Shown piece after piece: positions 9,673-18,857 of a stretch of 64,000 nucleotides of DNA. This DNA is from Rugamonas aquatica (lineage in GTDB: Bacteria > Pseudomonadota > Gammaproteobacteria > Burkholderiales > Burkholderiaceae_D). The stretch covers positions 744,001-808,000 of the forward strand of contig NZ_WHUG01000001.1 of NCBI RefSeq assembly GCF_009380215.1. The letters are read 5' to 3'. The position numbers and the translations under genes were made by a program. The notes beneath the pieces are model-generated. The model did no database searches, was not told the DNA's origin, and was given only the letters and a program-made list of their open reading frames with translations. How positions within the stretch are numbered: the stretch's first letter is position 1; each line of letters opens with the position of its first letter.

Positions 9673-11370
9673 ATGGATGCGCACAGCCAGGTAATCAAAT
9701 CACAAGATCTTGATATTCAAGCCATTAACACCGCGTTGAACCGGGTGCAGGCGCTGATCGAGTTCGACCTCGACGGCACCATCCTGCACGCCAACGAAAA
9801 CTTCCTGAAGACCGTGGACTACACGCTGGAGGAAGTCCAGGGCAAGCACCACTCTATCTTCTGCGATCCGGAATACGCAAAAAGCCCTGAATACAAGGAC
9901 TTATGGGCACGACTGGGGCGCGGCGAGTACGACCGCGGCGACTACAAGCGGGTCGCCAAGGGCGGCCGCGAGGTGTGGATCAACGCTTCCTACAACCCCA
10001 TCATCGACGCCGACGGCAAGGCCTACAAGGTGATCAAGTTCGCCACCGTCATCACCGACAGCAAGATCAAGAACGCCGAGTACGAAAGCAAGGTGGCCGC
10101 CATTTCCAAGGCCCAGGCGGTGATCGAATTCGATATGAACGGTCATGTCCTGAATGCTAACGATAATTTCCTGAATACCATGGGTTATACCATGGAGGAT
10201 ATCAAGGGCGAGCATCACCGCATGTTTTGCGAACCGGAATATGCGAACAGTTCTGAATATAAACGTTTCTGGCAAAAATTAAACCGCGGCGAATTCGATG
10301 GCGGCCGCTATAAGCGCGTTGGAAATAATGGCAAAACCATATGGATACAGGCCACCTACAACCCCGTGCTCGATCTGAACGGCAAACCGTATAAAGTCGT
10401 CAAGTTCGCCAGCGACATCACCGACCAGGTCAACCTGGAAAACTCGGTGGCGGCCAAGGCCGAGTCGGACGGCGCCAAGATCAAGCGCCTGCTGGAATCG
10501 GTCGAGCGCGCCGCAGCGGGCGACCTGACCAGCAAGATCGTCGTCGATGGCGACGAAGCGCTGGACCATCTGGCAGAAGGTATCAGCAAGATGATCACCG
10601 ACCTGCGCAAGGTCATCAGCGATGTCGTCGCCTCGGCCAACGGCTTTGCCGACGCCTCGACCACCATCGCCGAGCGCTCCAATGGCGTCGCCGTGGGCAC
10701 CCAGGCGCTGGGCGCCACCGTGGAGGAAATGAACGCCTCCATCGACGGCCTGACCAATTCGATCAACACCATCGCCCAGAACACCAACGACGCCGACTCC
10801 CTGGCCAAGGCCACCCAGCACGAAGCCGAAGCCGGCGCCAAGGCGGTGGCCAAGTCGATCGAGGCGATGGACTTGATTAACCGTTCGTCCGAGGACATCG
10901 GCGAAATCGTCAAAGTCATCAGCGAGATCGCCAACCAGACCAATATGCTGGCCTTCAACGCCGCCATCGAGGCCGCCCGCGCCGGCGAGCACGGCCTGGG
11001 CTTCTCGGTGGTCGCCGACGAGGTGCGCAAGCTGGCCGAGCGCTCGTCGCAGGCCACCAAGGAAATCTCCAAGTTGATTAACGAATCGGTCAAGCGGGTC
11101 TCGGCCGGCAGCGAGATTTCGCGCCAGGCCAGCGATGCCTTCGACAAGATCGTCGCCGGCGTCGCCAAGACCACGGTCGCGATCTCGGACATTTCCACCG
11201 CCACCAACGAGCAGCTGCTAACGGCGCGCGAAGTCAGCACCGCCGTGCAGTACATCGCCGAGGAAGCCGAGAAATCGGCCGCCGCCTGCGACAGCATCGC
11301 CCGCTCGACGGAAGGCTTGAACCAGCGCGCCGGCGACCTGAACAAAACCGTGGCCGGCTTCGTGGTGTGA
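9673..11370 (+). CDS. soluble methyl-accepting chemotaxis protein with two PAS domains
   Basis: A 565-residue cytoplasmic chemoreceptor with no hydrophobic membrane segment. PAS1 spans about residues 22-130 and PAS2 about 145-252. They are internal duplicates: both contain HH..FC(D/E)PEYA, then SEYK/SPEYK, RGE.D and YKRV. A HAMP-like linker (ERAAAGDL...) is followed by the signalling coiled coil, whose tip reads [14 protein letters not shown] near residue 427. The layout resembles BdlA/Aer-type receptors sensing redox or intracellular ligands; a haem or flavin cofactor cannot be read from sequence. There is no C-terminal CheR-tethering pentapeptide. It is first in an operon with cheR, cheD and a CheW protein. 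Confidence 0.93.
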   Translation: MDAHSQVIKSQDLDIQAINTALNRVQALIEFDLDGTILHANENFLKTVDYTLEEVQGKHHSIFCDPEYAKSPEYKDLWARLGRGEYDRGDYKRVAKGGREVWINASYNPIIDADGKAYKVIKFATVITDSKIKNAEYESKVAAISKAQAVIEFDMNGHVLNANDNFLNTMGYTMEDIKGEHHRMFCEPEYANSSEYKRFWQKLNRGEFDGGRYKRVGNNGKTIWIQATYNPVLDLNGKPYKVVKFASDITDQVNLENSVAAKAESDGAKIKRLLESVERAAAGDLTSKIVVDGDEALDHLAEGISKMITDLRKVISDVVASANGFADASTTIAERSNGVAVGTQALGATVEEMNASIDGLTNSINTIAQNTNDADSLAKATQHEAEAGAKAVAKSIEAMDLINRSSEDIGEIVKVISEIANQTNMLAFNAAIEAARAGEHGLGFSVVADEVRKLAERSSQATKEISKLINESVKRVSAGSEISRQASDAFDKIVAGVAKTTVAISDISTATNEQLLTAREVSTAVQYIAEEAEKSAAACDSIARSTEGLNQRAGDLNKTVAGFVV

Positions 11371-11372
11371 CG

Positions 11373-12200
11373 ATGAGCGTCAGCGCCGGACTGAGCCCAG
11401 CGACGCTGAGCGCCCTCATCGCCCTGGTGCGCAAGCACACGGGCATCGCGATGACGGAGCGCAAAAGCATCTTGCTGGAGCGGCGCCTGCGGCCGCGCAT
11501 GCAGGCGCTGGAGATCGGCAGCTACCAGGCTTATCTCGACAAGGTGGAACAGGACCGGGCCGAGATTCCGCACTTTATCGACCTGGTGACGACCAACGAC
11601 ACGCTGTTCTTCCGTACGCCGCAAGTCTGGGATTACGTGGAGCAGGAATTCCTGCCGCAGTGGTGGCAAACGCATCAGGGCAAGCGCCTCAAGGTGTGGT
11701 CGGCCGCCGCCGCCAGCGGCGAGGAGCTGTACTCGATGGCGATGTTGTGCGAAGAGTTCCAGGAAGCGCATCCCGGCTTCAGCTACCAGATCCACGCGAC
11801 CGATATCTCGCAGCAGATCCTGGCGGTGGCGCGCGCCGGCGAATACACCGGCCGCTCCGTCGAACGCATCAACGTCTCGCATCCGGACTGGGTGAAGAAG
11901 TACTTCAAGCCCAGCGCCAAAGGCTTGCAGGTGGTCGATGCATTGAAAAAAAACGTGGAGCTGGCCCAGCATAACCTGCTGACTCCGCTGAAGCCGCACA
12001 AGCAGTTCGATCTCGTGTTCCTGCGTAACGTGCTGATCTACTTCGATCAGGAACACCAGGAGACCGTACTGAAGCAAGCCCGCCACAGCATGGCGCCCCA
12101 TTCCAGGTTGATCCTGGGTGAATCCGAGTCGATCGGTGGCCTCAATACCGCCTACCACTTCGACCGGCCGATGATTTATACGATGGAAAAATCGGGGTAG
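11373..12200 (+). CDS. cheR: CheR chemoreceptor glutamate methyltransferase
   Basis: About 275 residues. It transfers methyl from S-adenosylmethionine to receptor glutamates for adaptation. The N-terminal helical CheR domain is followed by TTNDTLFFR, the family signature near residue 78. The SAM-binding region has AAAASGEE where the usual motif is GCSTGEE. FLRNVLIYFD lies near residue 214. The start is uncertain: a GTG at 11367 overlaps the receptor stop codon (GTGA), and the ATG used here is two codons later. Either way it is translationally coupled to the receptor, and cheD follows after 7 bp. Confidence 0.92.
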   Translation: MSVSAGLSPATLSALIALVRKHTGIAMTERKSILLERRLRPRMQALEIGSYQAYLDKVEQDRAEIPHFIDLVTTNDTLFFRTPQVWDYVEQEFLPQWWQTHQGKRLKVWSAAAASGEELYSMAMLCEEFQEAHPGFSYQIHATDISQQILAVARAGEYTGRSVERINVSHPDWVKKYFKPSAKGLQVVDALKKNVELAQHNLLTPLKPHKQFDLVFLRNVLIYFDQEHQETVLKQARHSMAPHSRLILGESESIGGLNTAYHFDRPMIYTMEKSG

Positions 12201-12207
12201 TGCGACC

Positions 12208-12774
12208 ATGGAAGTTACAACAACAATCGTCGGCAACGGCATCGCTCAGGCCGGTGCATTCGGCACCTTGAATGCGGCCGCCGCCGCGCCGCAGTGCCTG
12301 CAAGTCCCGATGGGCAAGCTGAAGATCGGCGTCCGCACCGACCAGTTGCAGGCGCTGCTGGGCTCTTGCGTCGGCATCGCCTTCCTGTGGAAGAAGCGCG
12401 GCTGCTGCGGCCTGGCCCACTGCCTGCTGCCGGAAGCGCCGGAGCAGGACTGCGAGATCGGCGCCCGCTATGTCAGTCAGGCCGTGCCGTCGCTGCTGCG
12501 CCTGATGGGCGCGACCGAAGCCGATTATCCCGATATCGAAGTGGTGGTGGCCGGCGGCGCCCATATGTTCCAGCGCCATTCGTCGCGGCTGCAGGTGGGC
12601 CAGCAGAACGCCGCCGCCGCCCACAAATACCTGCGCCAGTGCGGCCTCAACGTCAGCTACTGCCGGCTGGGCGGCAAGTGCGGCCGCACGCTGACCATCG
12701 ATTGCGCCACCCAGAGCTACGCCGTCACCGACATCATCGCCACCGCAGAGGACCAGCTCCATGCCCGCCACTAG
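12208..12774 (+). CDS. cheD: CheD chemoreceptor glutamine deamidase
   Basis: 188 residues. CheD converts specific receptor glutamines to glutamates and can take part in adaptation with CheC or CheY. The catalytic cysteine is in LGSCVGIAF (about residue 52) and the catalytic histidine in GLAHCLLP (about residue 71). AGGAHMF and a following RxGG-like GGKCGRTL match the family core. The first 30 residues are Ala-rich and poorly conserved. Its last 14 bases overlap the next gene, so translation is probably coupled. Presence of CheR and CheD next to one receptor suggests a dedicated adaptation set. Confidence 0.92.
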   Translation: MEVTTTIVGNGIAQAGAFGTLNAAAAAPQCLQVPMGKLKIGVRTDQLQALLGSCVGIAFLWKKRGCCGLAHCLLPEAPEQDCEIGARYVSQAVPSLLRLMGATEADYPDIEVVVAGGAHMFQRHSSRLQVGQQNAAAAHKYLRQCGLNVSYCRLGGKCGRTLTIDCATQSYAVTDIIATAEDQLHARH

Positions 12775-14290
12775 CAGCAGCGCCGCCACCTCCGTCACCG
12801 AACTGTTCGGTTCCTTCGTGCTCGGCGGCGAGGAGTTCGCGCTGCCCGCAATCTGCATCCGCGAAGTGGTCAACTTCCCCGCCAGGATCAGCGCCCTGCC
12901 CTTGTCGCCGGCCTTCCTGGAAGGCGTGTTCACGCTGCGCGGCACGGTGATCCCGGTGGTCAACCTGGGCCGCGTGTTCCGGCCCGACGCGCGCGCGGCC
13001 GAAGCCAGCGACAAGATCGCCATCCTCGATTTCCAGGGCGTGCTGGTCGGCATACTGTTCGATGCGACCGGCGAGATCCTGCGCGTGCGCCCCGAACAGC
13101 GCAGCACGCTGAGCTATGCCAACGGCGACGCCCACGGCGTGGTGGCCGGCACCATCCTGCTTGATGAGGGTGCACGGCTGGTGCAGGTGCTGGATCCGGC
13201 GGCGCTGGTACGGATCGAGAACGTGCCGCAGGTGCTGGCGCTGCAAGGCGCGCACCGGCAGACGGCGCGGCGCAACCAGGGCGAGCGGCGCCAGTGCGTC
13301 GGCTTCCGCGTGGCCGGCTCGTCGTTTGCGTTCGAGATGAGCGCGATCCAGGAGATCATCCGCGTGCCCGAGCTGCAAGCCTCGGTGCTCAACAGCGCGC
13401 TGTGCCTGGGCCGCATCAACTTCCGCGGCAGCCAGGTGGCCGTGGTCGATTTCAACACGCTGCTGAACGCCGCGCCGGTGCAGGAGGCGGCGCCGGCAGA
13501 GCGCCAGTTCCTGCCGGATCAGCGCATCGTCATCGCCCGCATCGACGACGCCACCATCGGCTTCCTGGTCGATTCGGTCGACAACATCGTCAACTTCTAC
13601 AGCGAGGAAGTGATGGCCATTCCGCTGCTGAGCAAGGCGCGCGCCGGCATGTTCGGCGGCTGCATCGCCAAGCCGGAACTGGGCGACATCATCTTCCTCA
13701 ACCACCGTGAAATCTTCAGCAGCAACGAGATCAAGGAGATGCGCCAAGGCCACGCCAACCTGTATCCGAAGGACGAGGGCGTGAAGGCGGAGCGCGATCC
13801 GAAACAGGGTCAGCGCAAGGTCTACATCACCTTCGCGCTGGAGAACACCTATGCGCTGGAGATCAAGCAGGTGCGCGAGATCATCGATTTTTCCGGCGAC
13901 ATCACGCGGCCGCCCGGCATGCCGGCCTTCATGCGCGGCATGCTGAATCTGCGCCAGCAGATGATCAGCGTGATCGACCTGCGTCAGCTGTACCAGATGC
14001 CGGTGCTGGAAAAATTGGAGCAGGCCAAGATCCTGATCGTCGAGCGCGGCGAGGACTTGTACGGCCTGATGGTGGACGCGGTCGAAAACATCATGACGGT
14101 CAACGACAGCCGCCGCTTCGCAGCACCCAAGATGCTGCGCAACCCGAACGTGGAAGGCGATCCGCGCGGCGAAATGGACGAGGTGATCGACATCGAAGAC
14201 GAAGGCGGCAGCCACAAGACGCTCAGCGTTTTCGAGTGCGACCGTCTGCTGCAACGGCTGGCGCGGGAGCTGCCGGCACTGGCGGCATGA
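12761..14290 (+). CDS. triple-CheW-domain chemotaxis scaffold protein
   Basis: 509 residues made of three consecutive CheW domains, about 15-152, 177-320 and 351-505. Each carries the CheW pattern of a hydrophobic strand, an (I/V)REI/REV-like segment (CIREVVNF, AIQEIIRV, VREIIDFS), a later LRG/FRG/LRQ turn with a (V)IDLR or VVNL strand, and a GLLVD-like segment. CheW couples receptors to the kinase CheA. A three-domain protein is unusual and may bridge several receptors or CheA molecules. No histidine-kinase or receiver domain is fused. It ends the receptor-cheR-cheD operon. Confidence 0.9.
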   Translation: MPATSSSAATSVTELFGSFVLGGEEFALPAICIREVVNFPARISALPLSPAFLEGVFTLRGTVIPVVNLGRVFRPDARAAEASDKIAILDFQGVLVGILFDATGEILRVRPEQRSTLSYANGDAHGVVAGTILLDEGARLVQVLDPAALVRIENVPQVLALQGAHRQTARRNQGERRQCVGFRVAGSSFAFEMSAIQEIIRVPELQASVLNSALCLGRINFRGSQVAVVDFNTLLNAAPVQEAAPAERQFLPDQRIVIARIDDATIGFLVDSVDNIVNFYSEEVMAIPLLSKARAGMFGGCIAKPELGDIIFLNHREIFSSNEIKEMRQGHANLYPKDEGVKAERDPKQGQRKVYITFALENTYALEIKQVREIIDFSGDITRPPGMPAFMRGMLNLRQQMISVIDLRQLYQMPVLEKLEQAKILIVERGEDLYGLMVDAVENIMTVNDSRRFAAPKMLRNPNVEGDPRGEMDEVIDIEDEGGSHKTLSVFECDRLLQRLARELPALAA

Positions 14291-14354
14291 GCGGCGCTGG
14301 GGTACAGTAGCATCATGCCGGCGACCGCCGGCCGTGCCAACCTGGAGGTCCGCC

Positions 14355-15047
14355 ATGCCCATTTCCCGCCGCGCCGTCGCCCTGCTGCTTCCCCTGACAC
14401 TGGCCGCGGCCAGCGCCTATGCGCTATCGCTGGCCGATCTGAGCAATCAGGATGCATCCGGCGGCCTCAAGGCGGCGCTGGAAAAAGGCTCGTCGCTGGC
14501 CGTTTCCAAGCTGGGTGCGGAAAATGGTTTCCTGAACAATGAAAAGGTGCGGATCCCGCTGCCTAAGATCCTTGAGCAGGCGCGGCCTCTGCTGAAGATG
14601 ACCGGCAAGGGCCAGCAGCTCGACGATCTGGTGGTGCAGATGAACCACGCGGCCGAGGCCGCTGTGCCGATGGCCAAGCCGCTGCTGATGGATGCCGTCA
14701 AATCGATGAGCATCACCGACGCCAAGAATATCCTGACCGGCGGCGACACCTCGGTGACGGACTTCTTCCGCGAGAAGACGTCGCCGAAACTGGCGGTGCA
14801 GTTCCTGCCGATCGTGAAGAAAGTCACCGACCGCTCAGACCTGGCCAACAAGTACAACACCGCGATGGCTATGGCGCCCAAGCTGGGCGTGCTGGCCAAG
14901 GACCAGGCCACGGTCGAAGGCTATGTGACCCAGCGCGCGCTGGATGGCCTGTACACGATGATAGGCGAGGAAGAAAAAGCCATCCGCGCCGATCCGCTCG
15001 GCGCTGGCAGCAAGTTGATCGGCAAGGTATTCGGCGCCCTCAAGTAA
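14355..15047 (+). CDS. DUF4197 domain-containing secreted protein
   Basis: About 230 residues. The start chosen is the ATG following CCTGGAGGTCCGCC, a good ribosome site; an in-frame GTG 21 bp upstream lacks one. The N-terminus (MPISRRAVALLLPLTLAAASAYA) is a signal peptide, so the protein is predicted periplasmic. The mature part is mostly helical, with ALEKGSSLAV, KVRIPLPKIL and DGLYTMIGEEEKAIRADP, which are characteristic of DUF4197 proteins. No enzymatic function is established for the family. It is monocistronic with a strong terminator and follows the chemotaxis operon by 64 bp. Confidence 0.88.
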   Translation: MPISRRAVALLLPLTLAAASAYALSLADLSNQDASGGLKAALEKGSSLAVSKLGAENGFLNNEKVRIPLPKILEQARPLLKMTGKGQQLDDLVVQMNHAAEAAVPMAKPLLMDAVKSMSITDAKNILTGGDTSVTDFFREKTSPKLAVQFLPIVKKVTDRSDLANKYNTAMAMAPKLGVLAKDQATVEGYVTQRALDGLYTMIGEEEKAIRADPLGAGSKLIGKVFGALK

Positions 15048-15076
15048 CAGACGATTTAACAGACGTTTCCTCCCTC

Positions 15077-15101
15077 AGCCCGGTTCGCCGGGCTTTTTTT
15101 T
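15077..15101 (+). terminator. rho-independent terminator after the DUF4197 gene
   Basis: A perfect 7-bp stem AGCCCGG/CCGGGCT with a UUCG-type tetraloop is followed by eight T residues. Confidence 0.93.
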
Positions 15102-15104
15102 GCC

Positions 15105-15133
15105 TTGAAAACCGGCAGGCCGTGGTTTAATAT
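15105..15133 (+). promoter_or_regulatory. sigma-70 promoter of the MarR/MFS operon
   Basis: The -35 TTGAAA and -10 TAATAT are separated by exactly 17 bp. The predicted start point falls inside the palindrome at 15136-15152, which places the promoter under direct control of a repressor bound there. Confidence 0.8.
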
Positions 15134-15135
15134 AG

Positions 15136-15152
15136 ATAGGTAGCCTACCTAT
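15136..15152. promoter_or_regulatory. MarR operator palindrome
   Basis: ATAGGTAG-C-CTACCTAT is a perfect 8-bp inverted repeat with one central base. It overlaps the predicted transcription start and lies 14 bp before the marR-type start codon. Such palindromes are typical MarR-dimer sites, so autorepression of the regulator and its downstream pump is inferred. Confidence 0.8.
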
Positions 15153-15166
15153 TTTATGAGATATCC

Positions 15167-15616
15167 ATGCCCGCCGAACCGCCCATCCCCAAGCACGCCA
15201 TCGCCCTGGCCGACGATTTGCGCACCGCCCTGCACCATGTGTTCCGCCGCATCCGCCAGGAAGGCGACAGCGATCCGCACGGCCTGTCGCTGCAGCACAA
15301 GCTGCTGCTGTCCGCTATCCACACCACACCCGGCATAGGCGTGGCCGAGCTGGCGCGCATGGAAAAGCTGCGCGGCCCCACCATGAGCGGCCACATCAAG
15401 GCGCTGGAAAACGCCGGCCTGGTGCGACGCGATACGCCCAATCCCGAGGACCGCCGCCGCGTCGGCCTGCTGCTGACCGAGCAAGGCACGGCGGTACTAC
15501 AAGACATCCGCAGCCGCCGCCTGGACTGGCTGGCCCGCAAGCTGGCGCAGCTGCCGCCGGAAGGCGCGCAAGCGCTGCGCCACGCCATCCAATACCTGAA
15601 TGAGGTCGGCGAATGA
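15167..15616 (+). CDS. MarR family transcriptional regulator
   Basis: 149 residues with the MarR winged-helix layout: an N-terminal dimerisation helix, an HTH around GVAELARMEKLRGPTMSGHIKALE (about residues 58-82), and a wing with RRDTPNPEDRRRVGLLLTEQG, including the conserved D-RR. MarR proteins are usually ligand-released repressors of adjacent efflux or catabolic genes. Its stop overlaps the start of the MFS pump (ATGA), and a perfect palindrome overlaps its own promoter. The ligand cannot be predicted; phenolic or lipophilic drugs are typical. Confidence 0.93.
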   Translation: MPAEPPIPKHAIALADDLRTALHHVFRRIRQEGDSDPHGLSLQHKLLLSAIHTTPGIGVAELARMEKLRGPTMSGHIKALENAGLVRRDTPNPEDRRRVGLLLTEQGTAVLQDIRSRRLDWLARKLAQLPPEGAQALRHAIQYLNEVGE

Positions 15617-17046
15617 GCGCCCATACCGCAAGCGGCGCGCCGGCCACGGCCAAGGAAATCCGCGCCATCTACATGGGCCTGGTCATCATGATCGGCCTGG
15701 CCGCGCTGGACCAGAGCATCGTTGCCACCGCGCTGCCGCGCATCGTCTCCGACCTGGGCGGCATGGCCCACCTGTCGTGGGTGGTGACGGCCTATGTGCT
15801 GGCATCGACCGCCACCATGCCGCTGTACGGCAAGCTGAGCGACCAGTACGGTCGCAAGCCACTGCTATACACGGCCATCGTCATCTTCCTGCTCGGCTCG
15901 GCCTTGTGCGGCCTGGCGCAGAACATGATGGAGCTGATCGTCTTCCGCGCCATCCAGGGCCTGGGCGCGGGCGGCTTCCTGCCGCTGGCGCAGATCGTCA
16001 TCGGCGACCTGATACCGCCGGCCGAGCGCGGCAAGCGCCAGGGCAGCATCGCCGCCGTGTATGCGGCCACCAGCGTGCTGGGGCCGGTGCTGGGCGGCCT
16101 GCTGACAGACTGGCTGTCGTGGCACTGGATTTTTTACGTCAACGTGCCGGTGGGCGCGACGGCGCTGTATGTGATTTCCAAGTCCATGCATCACAGCAGC
16201 CCGCACCGCGAGCACAAGATCGACTACCTGGGGTCGGTGCTGATGACCGGCGCGGTGACGGCCGCGCTGCTGGTGCTGGCGCTGGGCGGTACCGAGTGGC
16301 CGTGGGACGGCAGCGCAGTGAAATACCTGGGCGCGCTGGCGGCGGTGCTGACGGCCGCGCTGCTGTGGCATGTGCGCCGCGTGCCGGAGCCGGTGCTGCC
16401 GCCGGACCTGTTCCAGAACCGCGTGTTCAACGTCGCCAGCGTGGTGCTGGCGCTGACCTTCGTCGGCATGATGGGCTCCAGCGTGTTTTTCCCGCTGCTG
16501 TTCCAGATGGTGATGGGCGCCAGCCCGGCCAATTCCGGCCTGCTGACGGTGCCGCTGATGGTGGGCCTGGTGATTTCGTCGTCGCTGAACGGGCGTGTGC
16601 TGGCCAGGTCAGGCGGACGCTACAAGCCCGCGCAGTTGCTGGGCCTGAGCCTGGCGACCGCGTCGTTCGGCGTGCTGGCCTGGGGCATCGCCGGATCGGC
16701 GGGCTATCTGGTGATGGAGCCGGCCATGTTCGTGCTCGGCGCCGGCCTCGGCCTGGTGATGCCGAACATGACGATGGCGGTGCAGAACGCCCTGCCCGCC
16801 TCGCGGCGCGGCGTTGGCACGGCGATGCTGGCCTTCTTCCGTTCGCTGGGCGGGCTGGTCGGCGTGACCGGCTCCGGCGCCATCCTGGCCCATCAGTTGC
16901 ACGGCCAGGCGGCGACGGCGCAAGTCTACCGCCATGCCATCGGCAATATCTTCGGTGCCGGCACTTTGCTGGTCGGGCTGGGATTGCTGGTGCTGCTGCT
17001 GTTGCCGGAACTGCCGATGGCGCCGCATCCCGCCGCCGGCAAATAA
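15613..17046 (+). CDS. DHA2 family MFS multidrug efflux transporter
   Basis: 477 residues with about 14 predicted membrane segments. It has ALDQSIVATALPRIVSDLGG in TM1, the DHA2 hallmark, then GKLSDQYGRKPLL (motif A) and GLGAGGFLPLAQIVIGDLIPP. The family (EmrB/QacA-like) exports drugs and amphipathic compounds by proton antiport. It overlaps the MarR gene by four bases, so both are made from one repressible transcript. No EmrA-like adaptor is adjacent, so it probably works as a single inner-membrane pump. Confidence 0.92.
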   Translation: MSAHTASGAPATAKEIRAIYMGLVIMIGLAALDQSIVATALPRIVSDLGGMAHLSWVVTAYVLASTATMPLYGKLSDQYGRKPLLYTAIVIFLLGSALCGLAQNMMELIVFRAIQGLGAGGFLPLAQIVIGDLIPPAERGKRQGSIAAVYAATSVLGPVLGGLLTDWLSWHWIFYVNVPVGATALYVISKSMHHSSPHREHKIDYLGSVLMTGAVTAALLVLALGGTEWPWDGSAVKYLGALAAVLTAALLWHVRRVPEPVLPPDLFQNRVFNVASVVLALTFVGMMGSSVFFPLLFQMVMGASPANSGLLTVPLMVGLVISSSLNGRVLARSGGRYKPAQLLGLSLATASFGVLAWGIAGSAGYLVMEPAMFVLGAGLGLVMPNMTMAVQNALPASRRGVGTAMLAFFRSLGGLVGVTGSGAILAHQLHGQAATAQVYRHAIGNIFGAGTLLVGLGLLVLLLLPELPMAPHPAAGK

Positions 17047-17056
17047 GGCCGCGCTC

Positions 17057-18703
17057 TTATGCGCCGGGCAGGCGGTAGTTCCTGTACTGCTCGCGTAATT
17101 TGTTTTTCTGGATCTTGCCGGTGCCGCCCACCGGCAAGGCATCGGTGAACACCACGTCGTCCGGCAGCCACCATTTGGCGACCTTGCCGTGGAAGTGGGC
17201 CAGCAAGTCCTCGCGGCTGACTTCCTGCCCCGGCCGCAGCACCACCACCAGCAATGGCCGCTCGTCCCACTTCGGATGGGCAACGCCGATGCAGGCGGCC
17301 TGCATCACCGCCGGATGTGACATGGCGACGTTCTCCAGGTCGATGGTGCCTATCCATTCGCCGCCGGACTTGATGACATCCTTGCTGCGGTCGGTGATCT
17401 GCATGTAGCCGTCGGCATCGATAGTGGCGACATCGCCGGTCGGGAACCAGCCATCCTGCAACACATCGCCACCTTCGTCCTTGAAGTAGCGCGAGATGAT
17501 CCACGGCCCCTTGACCAGCAGATGGCCGTAGCTGACGCCATCCCACGGCAGTTCCTTGCCGTCGTCGTCGGTGATCTTCATGTCGACGCCGTAGATGCCG
17601 TGCCCCTGCTTTTGCAGGATCTTGCGCTGTTCTTCCTTGCTCAAGTCCAGGTGCTTGGTCAGCAGGCCGCCGGCCGTGCCCAGCGGCGACATTTCCGTCA
17701 TGCCCCAGGCGTGGATCACCTCCACGCCGAACTCGTCGATCAGCGCGTTCATCATCGCCGGCGGACAGGCTGAGCCGCCGATCACCGTGCGGCGGAAGGT
17801 CGAGAACTTCAGCTTGTTCTGCATCGCGTAGTTGATCAGGCCCAGCCACACGGTTGGCACGCCGGCCGAGAACGTGACCTGTTCCTTCTCCATCAGCTCG
17901 TAGACCGACTTGCCGTCCAGCGCCGGGCCGGGGAACACCATCTTCGCGCCCGACAGCGGCACCGAATACGGCAGCCCCCACGCGTTGACGTGGAACATCG
18001 GCACGACCGGCATCACCGTATCGCGCGAGGATACGTTGAGCACGTTCGGCAACGCCGACGCGTAAGCATGCAGCACCGTCGAGCGGTGCGAGTACAAGGC
18101 GCCCTTGGGATTGCCGGTGGTACCCGAGGTGTAGCACAGCGTGCAGGCGGCGTTCTCGTCGAACAACGGCCATTCGTAATCGGGGGAATGGGCGTTGATC
18201 AAGTCTTCGTAGCACAGCAGGTTCGGTATCTTGGTCTCGGCCGGCATGCGGTCCGCCGCGCCCAGCAGGATGTAGCCCTTGATGGTCTTGCACATCGGTG
18301 CGAACGCTTCCACCAGCGGCAGGAAGCAGAAATCGAACATCAGGTACTGGTCTTCGGCGTGGTTGCAAATGTAGGCCAGCTGCTCGGGATGCAGGCGCGG
18401 ATTCATCGTGTGCAGCACGGCGCCCGAGCCGGACACGCCGTAGTAGGCTTCCAGATGGCGATAGCCGTTCCAGGCCAGCGTGGCGACGCGCTCGCCCATG
18501 CGCACGCCGAGTCCGTGCAAGGCGTTGGCCAGGCGCTTGCTGCGCTGCTGGCATTCGCGCAGTGTGTAGCGGTGCAGGTCGCCTTCGACCCGCTGCGAAA
18601 CGATCTCGCTATTGGCGTAGTGCCGGGCGGCGAAGTCCAGTATGCTGGAAACGAGCAAGGGCTGATTCATCATCTGGCCCATCAGCGGACTCTGGGGATA
18701 CAT
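17057..18703 (-). CDS. fatty-acyl-CoA ligase (AMP-binding)
   Basis: 548 residues of the ANL superfamily, activating medium- or long-chain fatty acids to acyl-CoA via acyl-adenylate. The P-loop-like YTSGTTGNPKGALYSHRS lies near residue 195. HAWGMTEMSPLG, then GWFPTGDVATID and ITDRSKDVIKSGGEWIG, are the conserved A5, A7 and A8 blocks. The catalytic lysine near the C-terminus is in GGTGKIQKNKLRE. The N-terminus (MMNQPLLVSSILDFAARHY) resembles AlkK-like medium-chain ligases. It converges on the MFS pump with a 10-bp gap and does not share the palindromic operator seen upstream of the other beta-oxidation genes. Confidence 0.92.
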   Translation of the reverse strand: MYPQSPLMGQMMNQPLLVSSILDFAARHYANSEIVSQRVEGDLHRYTLRECQQRSKRLANALHGLGVRMGERVATLAWNGYRHLEAYYGVSGSGAVLHTMNPRLHPEQLAYICNHAEDQYLMFDFCFLPLVEAFAPMCKTIKGYILLGAADRMPAETKIPNLLCYEDLINAHSPDYEWPLFDENAACTLCYTSGTTGNPKGALYSHRSTVLHAYASALPNVLNVSSRDTVMPVVPMFHVNAWGLPYSVPLSGAKMVFPGPALDGKSVYELMEKEQVTFSAGVPTVWLGLINYAMQNKLKFSTFRRTVIGGSACPPAMMNALIDEFGVEVIHAWGMTEMSPLGTAGGLLTKHLDLSKEEQRKILQKQGHGIYGVDMKITDDDGKELPWDGVSYGHLLVKGPWIISRYFKDEGGDVLQDGWFPTGDVATIDADGYMQITDRSKDVIKSGGEWIGTIDLENVAMSHPAVMQAACIGVAHPKWDERPLLVVVLRPGQEVSREDLLAHFHGKVAKWWLPDDVVFTDALPVGGTGKIQKNKLREQYRNYRLPGA

Positions 18704-18857
18704 TCAAACTCCAGGAAAAGTTGATTTTATATGAACGAGTTTGGAATGCCCGGGCAAGGAGCGTCAATGCATTTCGATGCTGCACTGCGGCATCGCCTTG
18801 CTGCGGTAAAATCGCAGGCTTGCGCCCTATGGGGCTTATTCAGAAACGGGAACTGCC

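Noticed and set aside
12734..14362. 542-codon minus-strand frame opposite the triple-CheW gene
   Set aside because: Antisense shadow; composition is His/Gln/Arg-biased and it has no family motifs.
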